Shown: positions 8,581 through 16,755, counted from the first letter of the stretch. The stretch is 27,770 bases of DNA from Prorocentrum cordatum (GCA_963575745.1 CAUYUJ010008125.1:195175-222944), one strand, 5' to 3'. Translations and numbers: made by a program. The notes: generated by a model from the letters alone, not told the origin.

Positions 8581-8752
8581 GCAGTCAACCCGCATAGTAA
8601 GGATGAACGATTTTCCAAGGTTACCCTTGCATCCTTCCCCTACGGCCCATCCTTGGCCACCTTCGCTGGCCGCGCCCCGCTCGCAAAGCGCTGACATGGC
8701 CTTTTTCAGGCCATTGCGTCCTTGTAGTGTGTCCTTCTCACACGGGTTGACT
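8581..8752. mobile_element. Candidate MITE-like element bounded by imperfect 24-bp inverted repeats
   Basis: CAGTCAACCCG (8582-8592) is matched by CGGGTTGACTG (8742-8752). The similarity extends inward (TAAGGAT against the complement of GTCCTTCTC), giving roughly 24-bp inverted termini about 170 bp apart. I see no target-site duplication. It could therefore be a plain inverted repeat within the larger palindrome cluster that follows. Confidence 0.35.
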
Positions 8753-8787
8753 GTGCCACCCTGGCTGCAGCTCTGTCACGCCGAGCT

Positions 8788-8791
<4 letters not shown>

Positions 8792-8825
<34 letters not shown>
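8792..8825. repeat. (GCT)n trinucleotide repeat
   Basis: About eleven uninterrupted GCT units. Confidence 0.95.
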
Positions 8826-8826
<1 letters not shown>

Positions 8827-8866
8827 ATGGCTCCCACCGAGCGACGAGCGGAGAGCAGAGAGGAGC

Positions 8867-8914
8867 AGCACGATGTAGCCCGAGCCTCACGTGAGGCTCG
8901 GGCTACATCGTGCT
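8867..8914. repeat. Perfect 48-bp palindrome
   Basis: Two perfect 24-nt arms with no loop, centred at 8890/8891 on CCTCAC/GTGAGG (a CACGTG core). Beyond the arms a 3-bp insertion (CAG) on the left separates a further GAGGAG/CTCCTC match. A diverged arm copy, AGCACGATGTAACCCGAG, lies about 300 bp upstream at 8564. The structure would extrude as a cruciform or, if transcribed, fold into a very stable stem. Confidence 0.95.
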
Positions 8915-8957
8915 CCTCGTGCTCACGTGAGGCCCGAGGCTCACGTGCAGCCTCACG

Positions 8958-8987
8958 TGCAGCCAGAGTGAGCTCACTCTGGCTGCA
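8958..8987. repeat. Perfect 30-bp palindrome
   Basis: Two 15-nt arms with no loop, centred at 8972/8973 on GTGAG/CTCAC. It lies 43 bp after the 48-bp palindrome, and the spacer has several TCACGTG motifs. Confidence 0.93.
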
Positions 8988-9102
8988 GCTCCGCCACGCC
9001 GAGCCCGTCGGACGCCCAGGCCGGGCACCGCCCGCGCCCGCGCGCCGGCGCGCCGCGCCCCGCGCCTCCGCGTCGGAGCGGGGCGCTCGGCGGGCCGAGG
9101 GC

Positions 9103-9138
9103 CCCGCGGGGCAGCCCGCGGGGCAGCCCGCGGGGCAG
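9103..9138. repeat. 12-bp tandem repeat, three perfect copies
   Basis: CCCGCGGGGCAG three times in a row, in a very GC-rich block. Confidence 0.95.
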
Positions 9139-9209
9139 CACGACGGCGCGGCTCGGCCCTGCGCGCGCCGCGGGCGGGCCCCCCCCCCTCCGCTTCGGGG
9201 GTCGTGGCT

Positions 9210-9330
9210 TCTCCTCCTCCTCCTCCTCCTCCCTCCTCCTCCTCCTCCTCCTCCTCCTCCTCCTCCTCTCCTCCTCCTCTCCTCCTCCTCCTCCTCCGTC
9301 TCCTCCTCCTCCTCCTCCTCCTCCTCCTTG
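9210..9330. repeat. (CTC)n microsatellite followed by an acceptor-like site
   Basis: Nearly pure CTC/TCC repeats, followed by TTGCTCCTGCAG at 9331-9342, a good pyrimidine-tract acceptor. The sequence after it (from 9343) is GC-rich and open in several frames but not recognisable. Confidence 0.85.
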
Positions 9331-9342
9331 CTCCTGCAGTGG

Positions 9343-10590
9343 AGGCCCATGCCAAGAGGCACCCCGCTCGCCTCCAGGGTGCCCTGGGTCTCTCGGGCTT
9401 CGCCGGCTTCGCGACGGGGAGCGCGACGCCCCCGCGCCAGAAGTCCATGGACGTCCTGGGGTCTCAGTCTCTTGCGGAAGGTTTCTTGTGGTCGGGCCTC
9501 CACTCTATTCAGCCCCGCCTGCCGGCCGCCGACGCCGTCTGCTTCAACTTCGGCGAGCTTGTCGGGTGCTTCGGGCGCGCCCCCGTCGCTCGAGGCGCGC
9601 CCGCCGCCGCGCGGGCTCGTGTCCGCGGGATCGAGACCTCCTGGGTGCGCTCGCCGGAGCTGGCCAGGCTCAGGAGCTCGGCAAGATCGAGGCTCTTGCG
9701 CGCTCTCTGCCCGAGGTGTGCTGTGTTCGTTTCGTCGCGTGCCCCTCCCTCTCTTCCCGCTTTGGGCTCTGCCCAAGGCTCTGTGGGCTCAGGCCTCTGG
9801 AGGCAGCGTCCGGGCTGGCATAAGAGTCGGTGCGGTGATCTATGAAGACTATGTCCGCTCAGGGGTGCCCCTCCTCCTCCTCCACCTCCTCCTCCTCCTC
9901 CTCCTCATCCTCCTCCTGCTCCTTCCCCGATCCATATCCACGTGGCCATCGAGGCTCAAGCGCAGGCTCGGCCTGGCCTCGCATCTTTGGTTGCGCCGCT
10001 CCCTCCGCGTGGTGCGCTTAGAAAATGACAGAACCGAGGTGGTCTATCAGCACTCGCTTGCGATTGCCGTGGTTCGACGAATTCGCGTCAAGCCCGCGAG
10101 CTACCAGGCGGGCTTGGCCCTGGTGCTTGCGCCCTTGAAGACGAGGGCCACGTGCGCGGACGGTCGCCTCGTAGGTGCTGCGCGACGATCCCGGTGGGGC
10201 CAGCGGCTTTTGTAGCCGCTTTGCTCGCCGTGCTGCTGCCTATGCGTTTCCAGGTGCCCATCAATTTTACGACGATCTACGTGTGCACCAAACGGGCGGA
10301 TGAGGCTAACCACTCGTGGACTGCCCGCGGCGCCAGGATGCTCCTCCTCCTCTTCGACCACCGCAGCCGTGCCGTTTCTGACTTGCCGAGTTGTTCCCCC
10401 CTCCGCGAAGCTTGGGGCGATCTTGCGCAGCAGTGCCTTCTTCGTGCTTCTGGCTTACCGACGCCGAGCACGAGTAGCACTTGCAGCTTGCCTGCCTCAG
10501 AGGACATCAACAGCTGCCTCTCGCTGCAGCCTGGGAACGGGTTCAAACTACCCATTCCTCTTCGTAATCCGGGAATGCCGACGCTGAACA
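9343..10590. other. No gene recognised
   Basis: GC-rich sequence with long open frames on both strands, including a minus frame spanning 8706-9776 that is partly poly-Glu from the CTC tract. A short (CTC)n tract sits at 9870-9920. No motif identifies a family. Long open frames arise easily at this GC content, so I call no CDS. Confidence 0.4.
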
Positions 10591-10599
10591 CAAGCAGAC

Positions 10600-10639
10600 C
10601 AAGCTGATTGAGCTCTTTTACTCAGAATCGGCCAGCCAG
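10600..10639 (+). CDS. Candidate small exon (TKLIELFYSESASQ)
   Basis: Acceptor-like ACACAAGCAG precedes about 40 nt reading TKLIELFYSESASQ, followed by a GTAAAC donor (CCAGCCAG/GTAAAC). The amphipathic start and polar end look protein-like, but the piece is too short to name. It lies about 470 bp upstream of the epimerase exon on the same strand, with no evidence that they belong together. Confidence 0.22.
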
Positions 10640-11110
10640 GTAAACTCTTGACCCCCTCCCAGAGTCGCACTTTGTTTCGCGGGTCGTTTATTGACGGCCT
10701 TTGAGTCTGGAGGAGGCCCTTTGGAGGCCGAACATGGCGAAAAACCGCCGCCGCGATGCTGTTCGCGTCGCCAGAAGTGTGGGTCTCTGGGGCCCTCTTG
10801 AGGCCTTCAGGGGCCCCCAGGATGGTTTCATAACGCCCCAAGATCTCGATCCTCCGTTCGTCCTCGAGGCAGTTTCTATATTCGTGTGGGCGCAGCGCCA
10901 TGGACCTTCCCGCTGTAGGGCAAGCTTTTTGAGTCGTCTCGGCCTTGATGGCTGTTTGTACGTCTAGCCAAGGCACTTTGATTGGCCATTCAGAAATTCA
11001 TCCTTGACGTGCTGGCTTCTGGGGCGCTCTTTGCGGCGGGAAAAAACTCGATCCTGCTTTCGTCCTCTATCCTCTTCCTCGCGAGTTCGGAAGTCCGCTC
11101 CCCGCCCCAG
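10640..11110. other. No gene recognised
   Basis: Non-repetitive sequence with a 142-codon minus frame (10548-10976) and an 88-codon plus frame. Neither carries a motif I recognise. TCGATCCTCCGTTCGTCCTC (about 10847) is echoed by TCGATCCTGCTTTCGTCCTC (about 11048), hinting at a duplicated block just before the epimerase exon. Confidence 0.4.
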
Positions 11111-11216
11111 CGACCTGGCGAACCTGGGCACGGAGGCCCGGAGGGTGATCGACGCGGGTGCCGACTCCATCCATTTGGACATCATGGATGGCACCCCGGC
11201 CCAAACCGAGGAGGGG
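11111..11216 (+). CDS. Ribulose-phosphate 3-epimerase exon (partial gene)
   Basis: Encodes (S)DLANLGTEARRVI followed by DAGADSIHLDIMDG, a clear match to the first strands and helices of ribulose-phosphate 3-epimerase. That enzyme interconverts ribulose-5-P and xylulose-5-P in the pentose-phosphate and Calvin pathways, in the cytosol or plastid. H and D of HLDIMDG are two of the four metal ligands (human His35 and Asp37), and the M is an active-site residue. The exon follows a CGCCCCAG acceptor and reaches a good donor, GTAAGG, at 11217, which gives an unusual tail (TPAQTEEG) after MDG. A GC donor right after ATGGATG (11191) would avoid the tail. Upstream sequence for PSILS-S was not found. 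Confidence 0.6.
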
Positions 11217-11365
11217 GTAAGGGAGGACGGAGATGAGGAGAGACGAGAGAGGAGAGAGGAAAACGGCGAAGATGAGGAGGAGGAGGGGGAGGACCAGAGA
11301 GGAGGGTGGAGGGAGTGAATGGGGGAGAAGTCGGAGGAGGGAGGACAGCGAGGAGGACAGTCACA
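11217..11365. repeat. GA-rich microsatellite, probable intron
   Basis: Starts with the GTAAGG donor of the epimerase exon and continues as GAGGAG- and AGAGAG-rich sequence to about 11355. Other candidate exons in the window also have purine-rich sequence just after the donor (for example 15029-15180). Confidence 0.7.
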
Positions 11366-11454
11366 TCGGCAACACAGGCAATATTTCATTCTAGACGGTT
11401 CGCGCAACGCTGCCAGCCCATTCAGAAACGATGCCCAGGCGAGTTGCCCAGGGC

Positions 11455-11765
11455 GAACAGAAAGGCCAGAGGCCTCTTGGATGCTTCTCGGAGTCTCTTC
11501 GGATGTCTCTTGAGACCCCCTTGTAGGCCTGTCGCGGCGTCTTGGGGCCCTTTTGGCAGTCCCCGGGGCCTCTTGAAGCGTCTTGAGTGTCTCGGGGGAG
11601 CCTCTTGGAGGTCTCTTGGGGGTCTCTTGGGGGTCTCTTAGGGGTCTCTTGAAGGTATTTTGGGGGCATCATTGAGGCCTCTTGGAGCCTCCTGGGCGCC
11701 TCTTGAGGCCCTCTTGGGGCACTCGTGGGAGGCTCGGGGGCCATCTTGGGGTCATCTTGGAGGTG
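11455..11765. repeat. Short-period CTCTTGGGGGT/CTTGGAGG repeat
   Basis: Many diverged copies of an about 15-20-bp unit with the core TCTTGGGGGTC or CCTCTTGGAG. On the minus strand it encodes a Pro/Arg/Gln-rich repeat (for example PQETPKRPPRDPQETSKRLP). The same core recurs at 25745-25860 on the same strand. I treat it as a dispersed repeat, not a gene. Confidence 0.75.
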
Positions 11766-11810
11766 ATTGATCAAAGAAGGGGTGGTACTCAATCAGCGCC
11801 CTCCCCCCAG

Positions 11811-11910
11811 GAGGCCAAAGTTGGCCCAACACCTTAGTACAAACATTGACTTTGGCCTTCTCGCCGAGGCCATCTTGGACACACTAACTACCCGCCGCCC
11901 CCCCCTTCAG
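11811..11910 (+). CDS. Possible second exon of the ribulose-phosphate 3-epimerase gene
   Basis: Between a CCTCCCCCCAG acceptor and a CCTTCAG/GTCCAG boundary, one frame reads HLSTNIDFGLLAEAILDTLT and then TRRPPLQ. This aligns by eye with the segment after MDG in the epimerase family (HFVPN-I-x-FG ... PLDVH). If read on (VQWVG), the ligand His of VHLM would be Gln, so either the exon stops at CTTCAG or the gene is damaged. Joining it to the GTAAGG donor exon from the first acceptor shifts the frame and hits a stop. An AG at 11819-11820 restores the frame. It is therefore either an alternative acceptor, a non-GT splice, or a pseudogene. Confidence 0.35.
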
Positions 11911-11914
11911 GTCC

Positions 11915-12480
11915 AGTGGGTGGGGGGGGTCGGGGGAGGGGTCAGGCTACCCTCGTAGATAGCAAGCCGTCTAGCTCACTCCCGCCCTCCCTCCTAACAC
12001 ATAAGGAACGGTGTCAGCATATCGCTTGGGGACGCCACACATGTCATGCGCGCCACGGGTTCCAGATGCACCAGGCACCTTCTAGGCCGAAGCGTGCCAG
12101 GCGTGCCAGGTGCGGCACGTGCTCCACGTGCGCACACTGTGCCACGTGTTCCAGCCGCGCGAGGTGCGCCAGCTACGGGGAACCTGTGGGGACCCCAGGT
12201 GCCTGGAGCCCCGGCCCCAAAGAGTTCAGAATTTTGAGTTCCCCCATAGCGAAGTGCCAAGCATTCTGTGAGAAGGACGGCTCCAGGGAACGCAAAGCAG
12301 CGGCACCGATGGTCAAAATTAGACATTTTGAGGAGTCGTGGAAAACATGATAGCTCAGAGAAAAAAGCGCCCCCTGGAAGTGTACAAAGAGGATGTCGCC
12401 AGCAACGCTCAACTGGAGAAGCAGGAGCACACGCACGCTGGACACAGTCTGTCGCCACACTATCTCAGTCAAAAAGCATG
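11915..12480. other. No gene recognised; CACGTG-rich stretch
   Basis: Between about 12085 and 12170 the sequence is built of short GTGCCAGGCGTGCCAGGTGC- and CACGTGCTCCACGTGCGCAC-like repeats, with several CACGTG (E-box/G-box) words. The rest is non-repetitive and shows no family match. Confidence 0.45.
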
Positions 12481-12489
12481 AGAAAAGGG

Positions 12490-12752
12490 TTTATGCACCC
12501 CCGCCGTCCCTATCAAAAACCAATGCAAAGTGATCGCGGGCCGCCTGCGCGTGCTCCAGACGTGGAAACGAAGTGTATCTTGTATTGTTGTTTGACAGGG
12601 CTGGTTGGCCTGCGCGCAGCAAGCAATGTGCCAGCACCCCCGCCATCCCTTTCACAAGCCAGCGCAAAATGGTTTCGGGGCGCCCGCGCCCGCGCGTGCT
12701 TCAGATTCGGAGGCAAAGTGCATTGAGCATTGTTTTCTGAAAGGCGTAGTGG
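12490..12752. repeat. Diverged tandem duplication, about 140 bp
   Basis: GCACCCCCGCCGTCCCTATC at 12495 and GCACCCCCGCCATCCCTTTC at 12634 begin two copies. Both continue through CGCGTGCT(C/T)CAGA, GGMRACGAAGTG-like and TTGTTTT/TTGTTTG segments. Divergence is substantial, so the duplication is old. Confidence 0.75.
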
Positions 12753-12955
12753 TGGTGGGGGCCATCGTTGGTCCTGGTTGGCTGCCGGTCGCATGGGGGA
12801 CAGGGTGTTTATTAATAGGGAGCAGTGATGAACCCCTCCCTGGAGGGGAAGAAAGGGGATTGGAAGAGGAAGCGCTCTAAACCACTCGCGCCCTCAAGGG
12901 CTGCTGGGATTGTTGGCTTGTGTCTCGATGATGCCAAGCCGCTTGATCTTGAAAG
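12753..12955. other. No gene recognised
   Basis: Non-repetitive spacer with short open frames on both strands and no recognisable product. Confidence 0.4.
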
Positions 12956-12959
12956 TAGG

Positions 12960-13070
12960 CTGAGACCGTCAGATGCTCCCGTGCCATTCAGCACGTGTGC
13001 CCAAAACCTTCGATGCCCGGTCCCTCCGTCTTCGGCCGTGCCCCCTTTTGGGGGGGGATTCCGGGAAGTT
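12960..13070 (-). repeat. Dispersed box B copy 1 (minus orientation)
   Basis: On the minus strand this reads CAAAAGGGGGCACGGCCGAA, then GACGGAGGGACCGGGCATC and GAAGGTTTTGGG, then TGAATGGCACG. It is homologous to the plus-strand blocks at 18075, 21060 and 22270. The encoded peptides are also alike (QKGARPKTEGPGIEGFGHTC here, QKGARSKTERAGIQGLGYAY at 21060), although I think the similarity is DNA-level. Confidence 0.7.
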
Positions 13071-13329
13071 TTGCTCTCGCCTCGGATACTGATCCCTGGA
13101 GTCTTCGGCAGGTCCCAGGAGGCCTCGGGAGGCCAGGAGTGCGATGAAAAAACCCCAAGGGCCCTGCCCGAAATGTTGACGAGCTCCTTCGGTCCTCGAG
13201 GGTTGAGTGCAAAGCCTAGCAGGTGCGTCTTCCTCCCTGCGGGCGCGGTGCCGCCGCGGCGCCGACGACCCGCTCGCCCGCCGCGCCGTCGCCGCGCCTG
13301 CCGCCGCCGCCGCCGCTCTGGTTTCGCAG

Positions 13330-13448
13330 AGGCTCACGGGGTGGCGACGTGCGGGTGTACACGGACTCGCCTGCCGCCGCAGAGATGCCGTTGCGAAGCT
13401 CTCGCGTTTTTTCCGCGCTGGTGGCCGCGTGCGAGAGGCGGGGGTTTG
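13330..13448 (+). CDS. Candidate exon (GDVRVYTDSPAAAEMPLRSS)
   Basis: A GGTTTCGCAG acceptor after a CCG-rich stretch opens a frame reading GDVRVYTDSPAAAEMPLRSS and then RVFSALVAACERRG. A GTGGGT donor lies at 13449. The mix of hydrophobic, charged and small residues is more protein-like than the other frames. I cannot name the family. The open frame continues to 13579, so the 3' end is uncertain. Confidence 0.3.
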
Positions 13449-13611
13449 GTGGGTTTGAGGCGCGCGCTTGTCCATCCGAGCGCGCGTGTCGGGTGGAACC
13501 TTTCTTTGGGCGGTCGGGTCTGGTCGGGTTGAGTCGAGCGGAGCCCACCTCGGGCGGTGGAGTCAGGATGCAGGATTGAGAAAGAAAGGGGAACTCGCTC
13601 TTACCTGCTCG

Positions 13612-13720
13612 CATGCCTTGCGACATGTGTAGCCTGAGCCCTGGATGCCCGCCCTCTTCGTCATCGAACGTGCCCCCTGTGGGAATCTGTATTTCCTTTT
13701 GTGGTTTGTGGGGGCAGGCG
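13612..13720 (-). repeat. Dispersed box B copy 2 (minus orientation)
   Basis: CTGGATGCCCGCCCTCTTCG followed by TCATCGAACGTGCCCCCTG matches the reverse complement of the 21060 block (GGATACCCGCCCTCTCCGTC...TTCGATCGCGCCCCC). This is the second minus-oriented copy within about 700 bp. Confidence 0.6.
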
Positions 13721-13799
13721 AACATAATCAGGTGAGTGGGCGGGTGGACCCCCACGGATGGTCGGGTTGGATCGGGCGGAACATTGCTCAGGAAGACGG

Positions 13800-13920
13800 A
13801 GAATATTGGCGTAGGGAAAATGGAACTGACAAAGAGATGACGGGAGGAAGGGGTGGAAAAAGGGAGGGGGAGGACAGGGAGGAGAGGAGGGAGGGGGTCC
13901 GCGGAAGGAGTGTCAGATTT
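13800..13920. repeat. GA-rich tract
   Basis: GGGAGG/GGAGAGG-rich purine sequence lying about 65 bp after a strong donor-like CAG/GTGAGT at 13732. Confidence 0.7.
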
Positions 13921-14013
13921 CGGAGGCTTGAGGATGAGGCAATTTTTCGGATGGGGGCCCCGAGACAGCCTCCGCCTCGGCGACAGTGCGGTGTAGGAGT
14001 TGATGATGAAGCA

Positions 14014-14290
14014 GTCTCAGGCGAGAACGCCTATGCTGAGTGGCGAGAGCGTGTGTTCAGAGTACATCGCCGCAGAAGTCTCCAGCGAGAGCCCGATTCC
14101 AGAGTGCCCTGGGGACGTCTCGGGCGACATGCGCGACTTCTGAGCGGCGACGACGCGGTTCCCGGGTGAACCGTGCGGAGGTCTCGGGCGAGGGCGCGAT
14201 TCCCGAGCGCACCGCGTGGAGGTCGCGGGTGAGGGCGCGGCTCCCGAGCAGAGAGTGAGAACCTCCCGCGCGGGGGCGGGGCCGCTGTTG
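14014..14290. repeat. Higher-order tandem repeat, alternating 64 and 40 bp
   Basis: GTCTCGGG-type anchors lie at 14014, 14078, 14117, 14181 and 14222, spaced 64, 39, 64 and 41. The true unit is thus about 103-105 bp, made of two sub-units. The TCTCGGGCGAGGGCGCGA core resembles the reverse complement of the CTCCCGCYYGAGACTTC core of the 41-42-bp family. Confidence 0.75.
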
Positions 14291-14890
14291 TAGTCCTTGG
14301 GCCGACGATCGTCAACAAAAGAGTGGCTGTGAGCGTCGAGTCGATCATCTCGATGGAGGAACGCCAATGCGCACCACATAGGGGGCGGGGATCAGCAGCA
14401 ATTATCCATCATACGCGTGGCCTTTCTCGCTGCGCAACAGCTATGTTGCTGCTCGCGTGCCAGTCAGTCGACCTTCGATTCCCGCTCATTGTGTCTTCGG
14501 TCTTACCATTTCAGAGTTTCTTCTCCTTATCCGCTTTGGGTGCGGACTCAGCAGAACAACCGCCTACGATGAGTGGATGGAATATCAGTGGGGATGTAAA
14601 AGGGAACTGTCGGACAAAAGAACGATCGGATGGCGCAATCGTTTCGGTGAGACCACCCCACCAGAAACAGCTTATTATGGTATTCCAGCATCGTATTTTT
14701 TGCCATGCCATTCGTAGTTGCTCTACACCGCTACGGACAATGGTATCACGTGTATATGCCACGTTTATAGCGCTAGATACAAGGTGCTCCGTGTACACTG
14801 TTGCCGCCACTGTGCTACGTCTACGGCAAGTATATATCTGTTACGGCTGAGTGGCCTCGCCGCCCTACCACCCTCTCTCACCCTCCTTCG
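14291..14890. other. No gene recognised
   Basis: Balanced-GC, non-repetitive sequence with a 175-codon plus frame (14323-14850) lacking recognisable motifs. It differs from its GC-rich, repeat-laden surroundings and could be a transposon remnant or intergenic DNA. Confidence 0.4.
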
Positions 14891-14979
14891 GTGGGTTCAG
14901 GATGGTTTGAGTTGAGTGTGGGTGCCCCCTCTACTCTCGCCCCCTCCGCAACGGGTACGCCCCCGCGCCGGGGGCCCAG

Positions 14980-15745
14980 TGGAGCGCGCGCCGGCCAGTC
15001 GTGGCGCGCGGCGTCCTGTGGGTGACGGGTGAGGGAAGCGGGGGCTGGGGCGGAGGATGGGAGGTGGGCGGAAGAAGGGGGAGGAGGGGGAGGAAGAGGG
15101 GGAGGACGAGGAGTCGAAGGACGAGGACGACGGTGAGTGGGACGACGGCAGGACGAGGACGACGGTGAGTGGGACGACGGCAGGGCGGGGTGCGCGGAAC
15201 GCACAACCTGGGAAGGGCTGGTGGCCCGGCGGCGCCAGGTAATTTCGCGCCGAACATTTCCTGGGGCCCGCCTGCCGCCGCCCCAGAGCTCGCCAAGCTG
15301 CGCGGTGGGGGGGGATGAGGGGCGTCAAGGAACCATCCGTTGCGATCTTCTCACGGCCCAGACCTCCGACGTCGTGACCTTTCACGACGTGGACCCCCAG
15401 AGGCTTGGACCACTTTCTCGGGCTTGTTCTTCATCCATCCAGGGTCGTTTCGTTGACAGCCCCAGGGCCCCGTAGAGGCCCCCAGAGGCCCAAAGCGGCC
15501 AGAAGCTGCTCGTCGTGTTTCCTTCACCGCGCGAGAGGGTCTGGGGACCCGAGAGGGTCCGGAAGACTGGAGGAGGACGCCCCCGGCAGGCTGGCAGCCC
15601 TCCGCCGCCCTCCCTCCCCACCCGCCACCCACAGGCCACCCTCCCCTCTGCAGGATCGGGGCCCCAGCCGCGGATGTCCCCCCCCGCCGTCCAGTGGCCG
15701 TCGAGGAGCGCCCCGAGGGCATCGGGTTTTCCTCAAGCATCCTGT
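14980..15745 (+). CDS. Candidate multi-exon gene, plus strand (14980-15028, about 15184-15238, 15654-15745)
   Basis: Three exon-like pieces lie in a row. Piece 1 follows GGGGGCCCAG, reads WSARRPVVARGVLWVTG and ends at GTGAGG (15029). Piece 2 follows a CGGCAG acceptor, reads AERTTWEGLVARRRQ and ends at CAG/GTAATT (15239). Piece 3 follows CCCTCCCCTCTGCAG, reads GAPAADVPPRRPVAVEERPE (then GIGFSSSIL) and ends at GTGAGT (15746). Between them are GA-rich, 32-bp and CT-rich repeats, as expected of introns here. An in-frame open stretch near 15345-15410 (TIRCDLLTAQTSDVVTFHDV) may be another piece. No family is recognised, so the pieces may not belong together. Confidence 0.28.
15120..15183. repeat. 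32-bp perfect tandem duplication carrying splice-like sites
   Basis: Two identical 32-bp units (15120-15151 and 15152-15183). Each contains GTGAGT and ends in CGGCAG, so each copy holds a donor-like and an acceptor-like word 19 bp apart. Confidence 0.9.
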
Positions 15746-15779
15746 GTGAGTCGGGTCCTCGTTTTTGAAGTCGCAGTTC

Positions 15780-15840
15780 CTTCCTTCCTTCCTGCCTTCC
15801 TTCCTTCCTTCCTCCTCTGCCTCCTTTTCCCTCTGCTCTC
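15780..15840. repeat. (TTCC)n/CT-rich microsatellite
   Basis: TTCCTTCC repeats starting about 30 bp after the GTGAGT donor at 15746. Confidence 0.85.
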
Positions 15841-15894
15841 CGCGTGCCTGCTTCACCGCAGCCCTTCACACGTTTCGTGGCCCCACCCAGAGCT

Positions 15895-16140
15895 AGATGG
15901 GGATGCGTGGGCATGCGTCCCCCCGCCCATTTCGGCACACCCCTTACGAGGATCGCAGCCTCATAGGGAGCTCCACCTGCGACTCCAGGGGGCGCGTCCA
16001 CACAGCGCCCCCCCCACCCAATTTGGCGCACCCTTTGCGAGGATCGTGATCCGCCCATAGGGAGCTCCACCTGCGGCCCCAGGGGGTGCGTCCACATAGC
16101 GTCCCGCCCTCGCCCATGTCGGCACACCCCTCACGCGGAT
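15895..16140. repeat. 92-94-bp tandem repeat, family A, locus 2
   Basis: GCGTCCACA-type anchors at 15994 and 16088 (94 bp apart), with an earlier diverged unit near 15910. The units share TCGGCACACCCCTTACGAGG-, GGGAGCTCCACC- and CATAGCGTCCC-like blocks with the array at 5986-6260. Both loci are on the same strand and both end at CACACCCCTCACRCGG. Confidence 0.85.
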
Positions 16141-16141
16141 G

Positions 16142-16330
16142 GGAAGAGAAGGACAAGGAAGAAAAGGAATGGGAGAGGTGAGCTCCATGCATGCGGAAGA
16201 GGAGGAGGAAGAGGAAGAGCAGGAGTAAGAGGAGGAGGAGGAGGAGGAGGAGGAGGAGGAGGAGGAGGAGGAGGAGGAGGAGGAGGAGGATCGGCATGGG
16301 AGGAAGGGGAATCGGGAGGGGATAGGCAGG
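16142..16330. repeat. (GGA)n microsatellite
   Basis: GAAGAG/GGAGGA purine tract, nearly pure (GAG)n at 16228-16289. It begins directly after the family A array. Confidence 0.9.
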
Positions 16331-16500
16331 AAGACCAGGAGAGCTCAGCTCGCCTCTGCGCGCCTGGTCCGTCGCCCCCTCCCCCTCCTCCCATCCGCAC
16401 TACCCCGAGCTCTATCCCTCTCGCGACGCTCTGCCTGTGAGGGGAGGGCCACATGCTGGGGTGCTCGCAGCTGCGCAGGGTTGGGCCCCTCACCTGGCCA
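16331..16500. other. No gene recognised
   Basis: Short mixed-composition spacer with a CT-rich part (16370-16400), between the GGA and TTG arrays. Confidence 0.4.
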
Positions 16501-16504
16501 TCTT

Positions 16505-16505
16505 G

Positions 16506-16572
<67 letters not shown>

Positions 16573-16615
16573 GGTGTTGTTGGTCTTGTTCTTGTTCTTG
16601 TTCTTGTTCTTGTTC

Positions 16616-16668
<53 letters not shown>

Positions 16669-16755
16669 ATTGTTGTTGTTGTTGTTGCTGCTGCTGCTGC
16701 TGTTGTTGTTGTTGAACATTATTTATTCTAAAGAATAATTATTGTTGGGACCCCT
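16505..16755 (+). repeat. (TTG)n array with TTCTTG core and AATAATTATTGTTG-type 3' flank
   Basis: A TTG array with an inner TTGTTC hexamer stretch (about 16582-16618) and a CTG stretch (16686-16701). It ends in TTGAACATTATTTATTCTAA and AGAATAATTATTGTTGGGAC. The same 3' flank (TTGAA...GAATAATATTTATTGTTGATC) follows the (TTG)n arrays at 17474 and 21179, so this is a truncated member of that composite family. AAGAATAATTATT near the end is partly palindromic. Confidence 0.85.

Larger units (their letters stand above)
8761..9010. repeat. 32-bp direct repeat flanking the palindrome cluster
   Basis: CTGGCTGCAGCTCTGTCACG at 8761 and CTGGCTGCAGCTCCGCCACG at 8979 both continue into CCGAGCYYGTCG. The copies differ only by C/T changes and flank a (CTG)n tract and a 48-bp palindrome. 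Confidence 0.85.

Noticed and set aside
8706-9776. 356-codon minus-strand frame
   Set aside because: Interrupted by a poly-Glu block from (CTC)n and by the palindromes. No motif supports it, and the overlapping plus frame is longer.
11391-11792. 133-codon minus frame rich in PQETPKRPPRD repeats
   Set aside because: Direct translation of a short-period DNA repeat that recurs at 25745. No evidence of a gene.
13645-14169. 174-codon plus frame starting FLLWFVGAGEHNQ
   Set aside because: It starts inside a dispersed box B copy, crosses a GA tract and ends in the 103-bp tandem repeat, so it is not a coherent gene.
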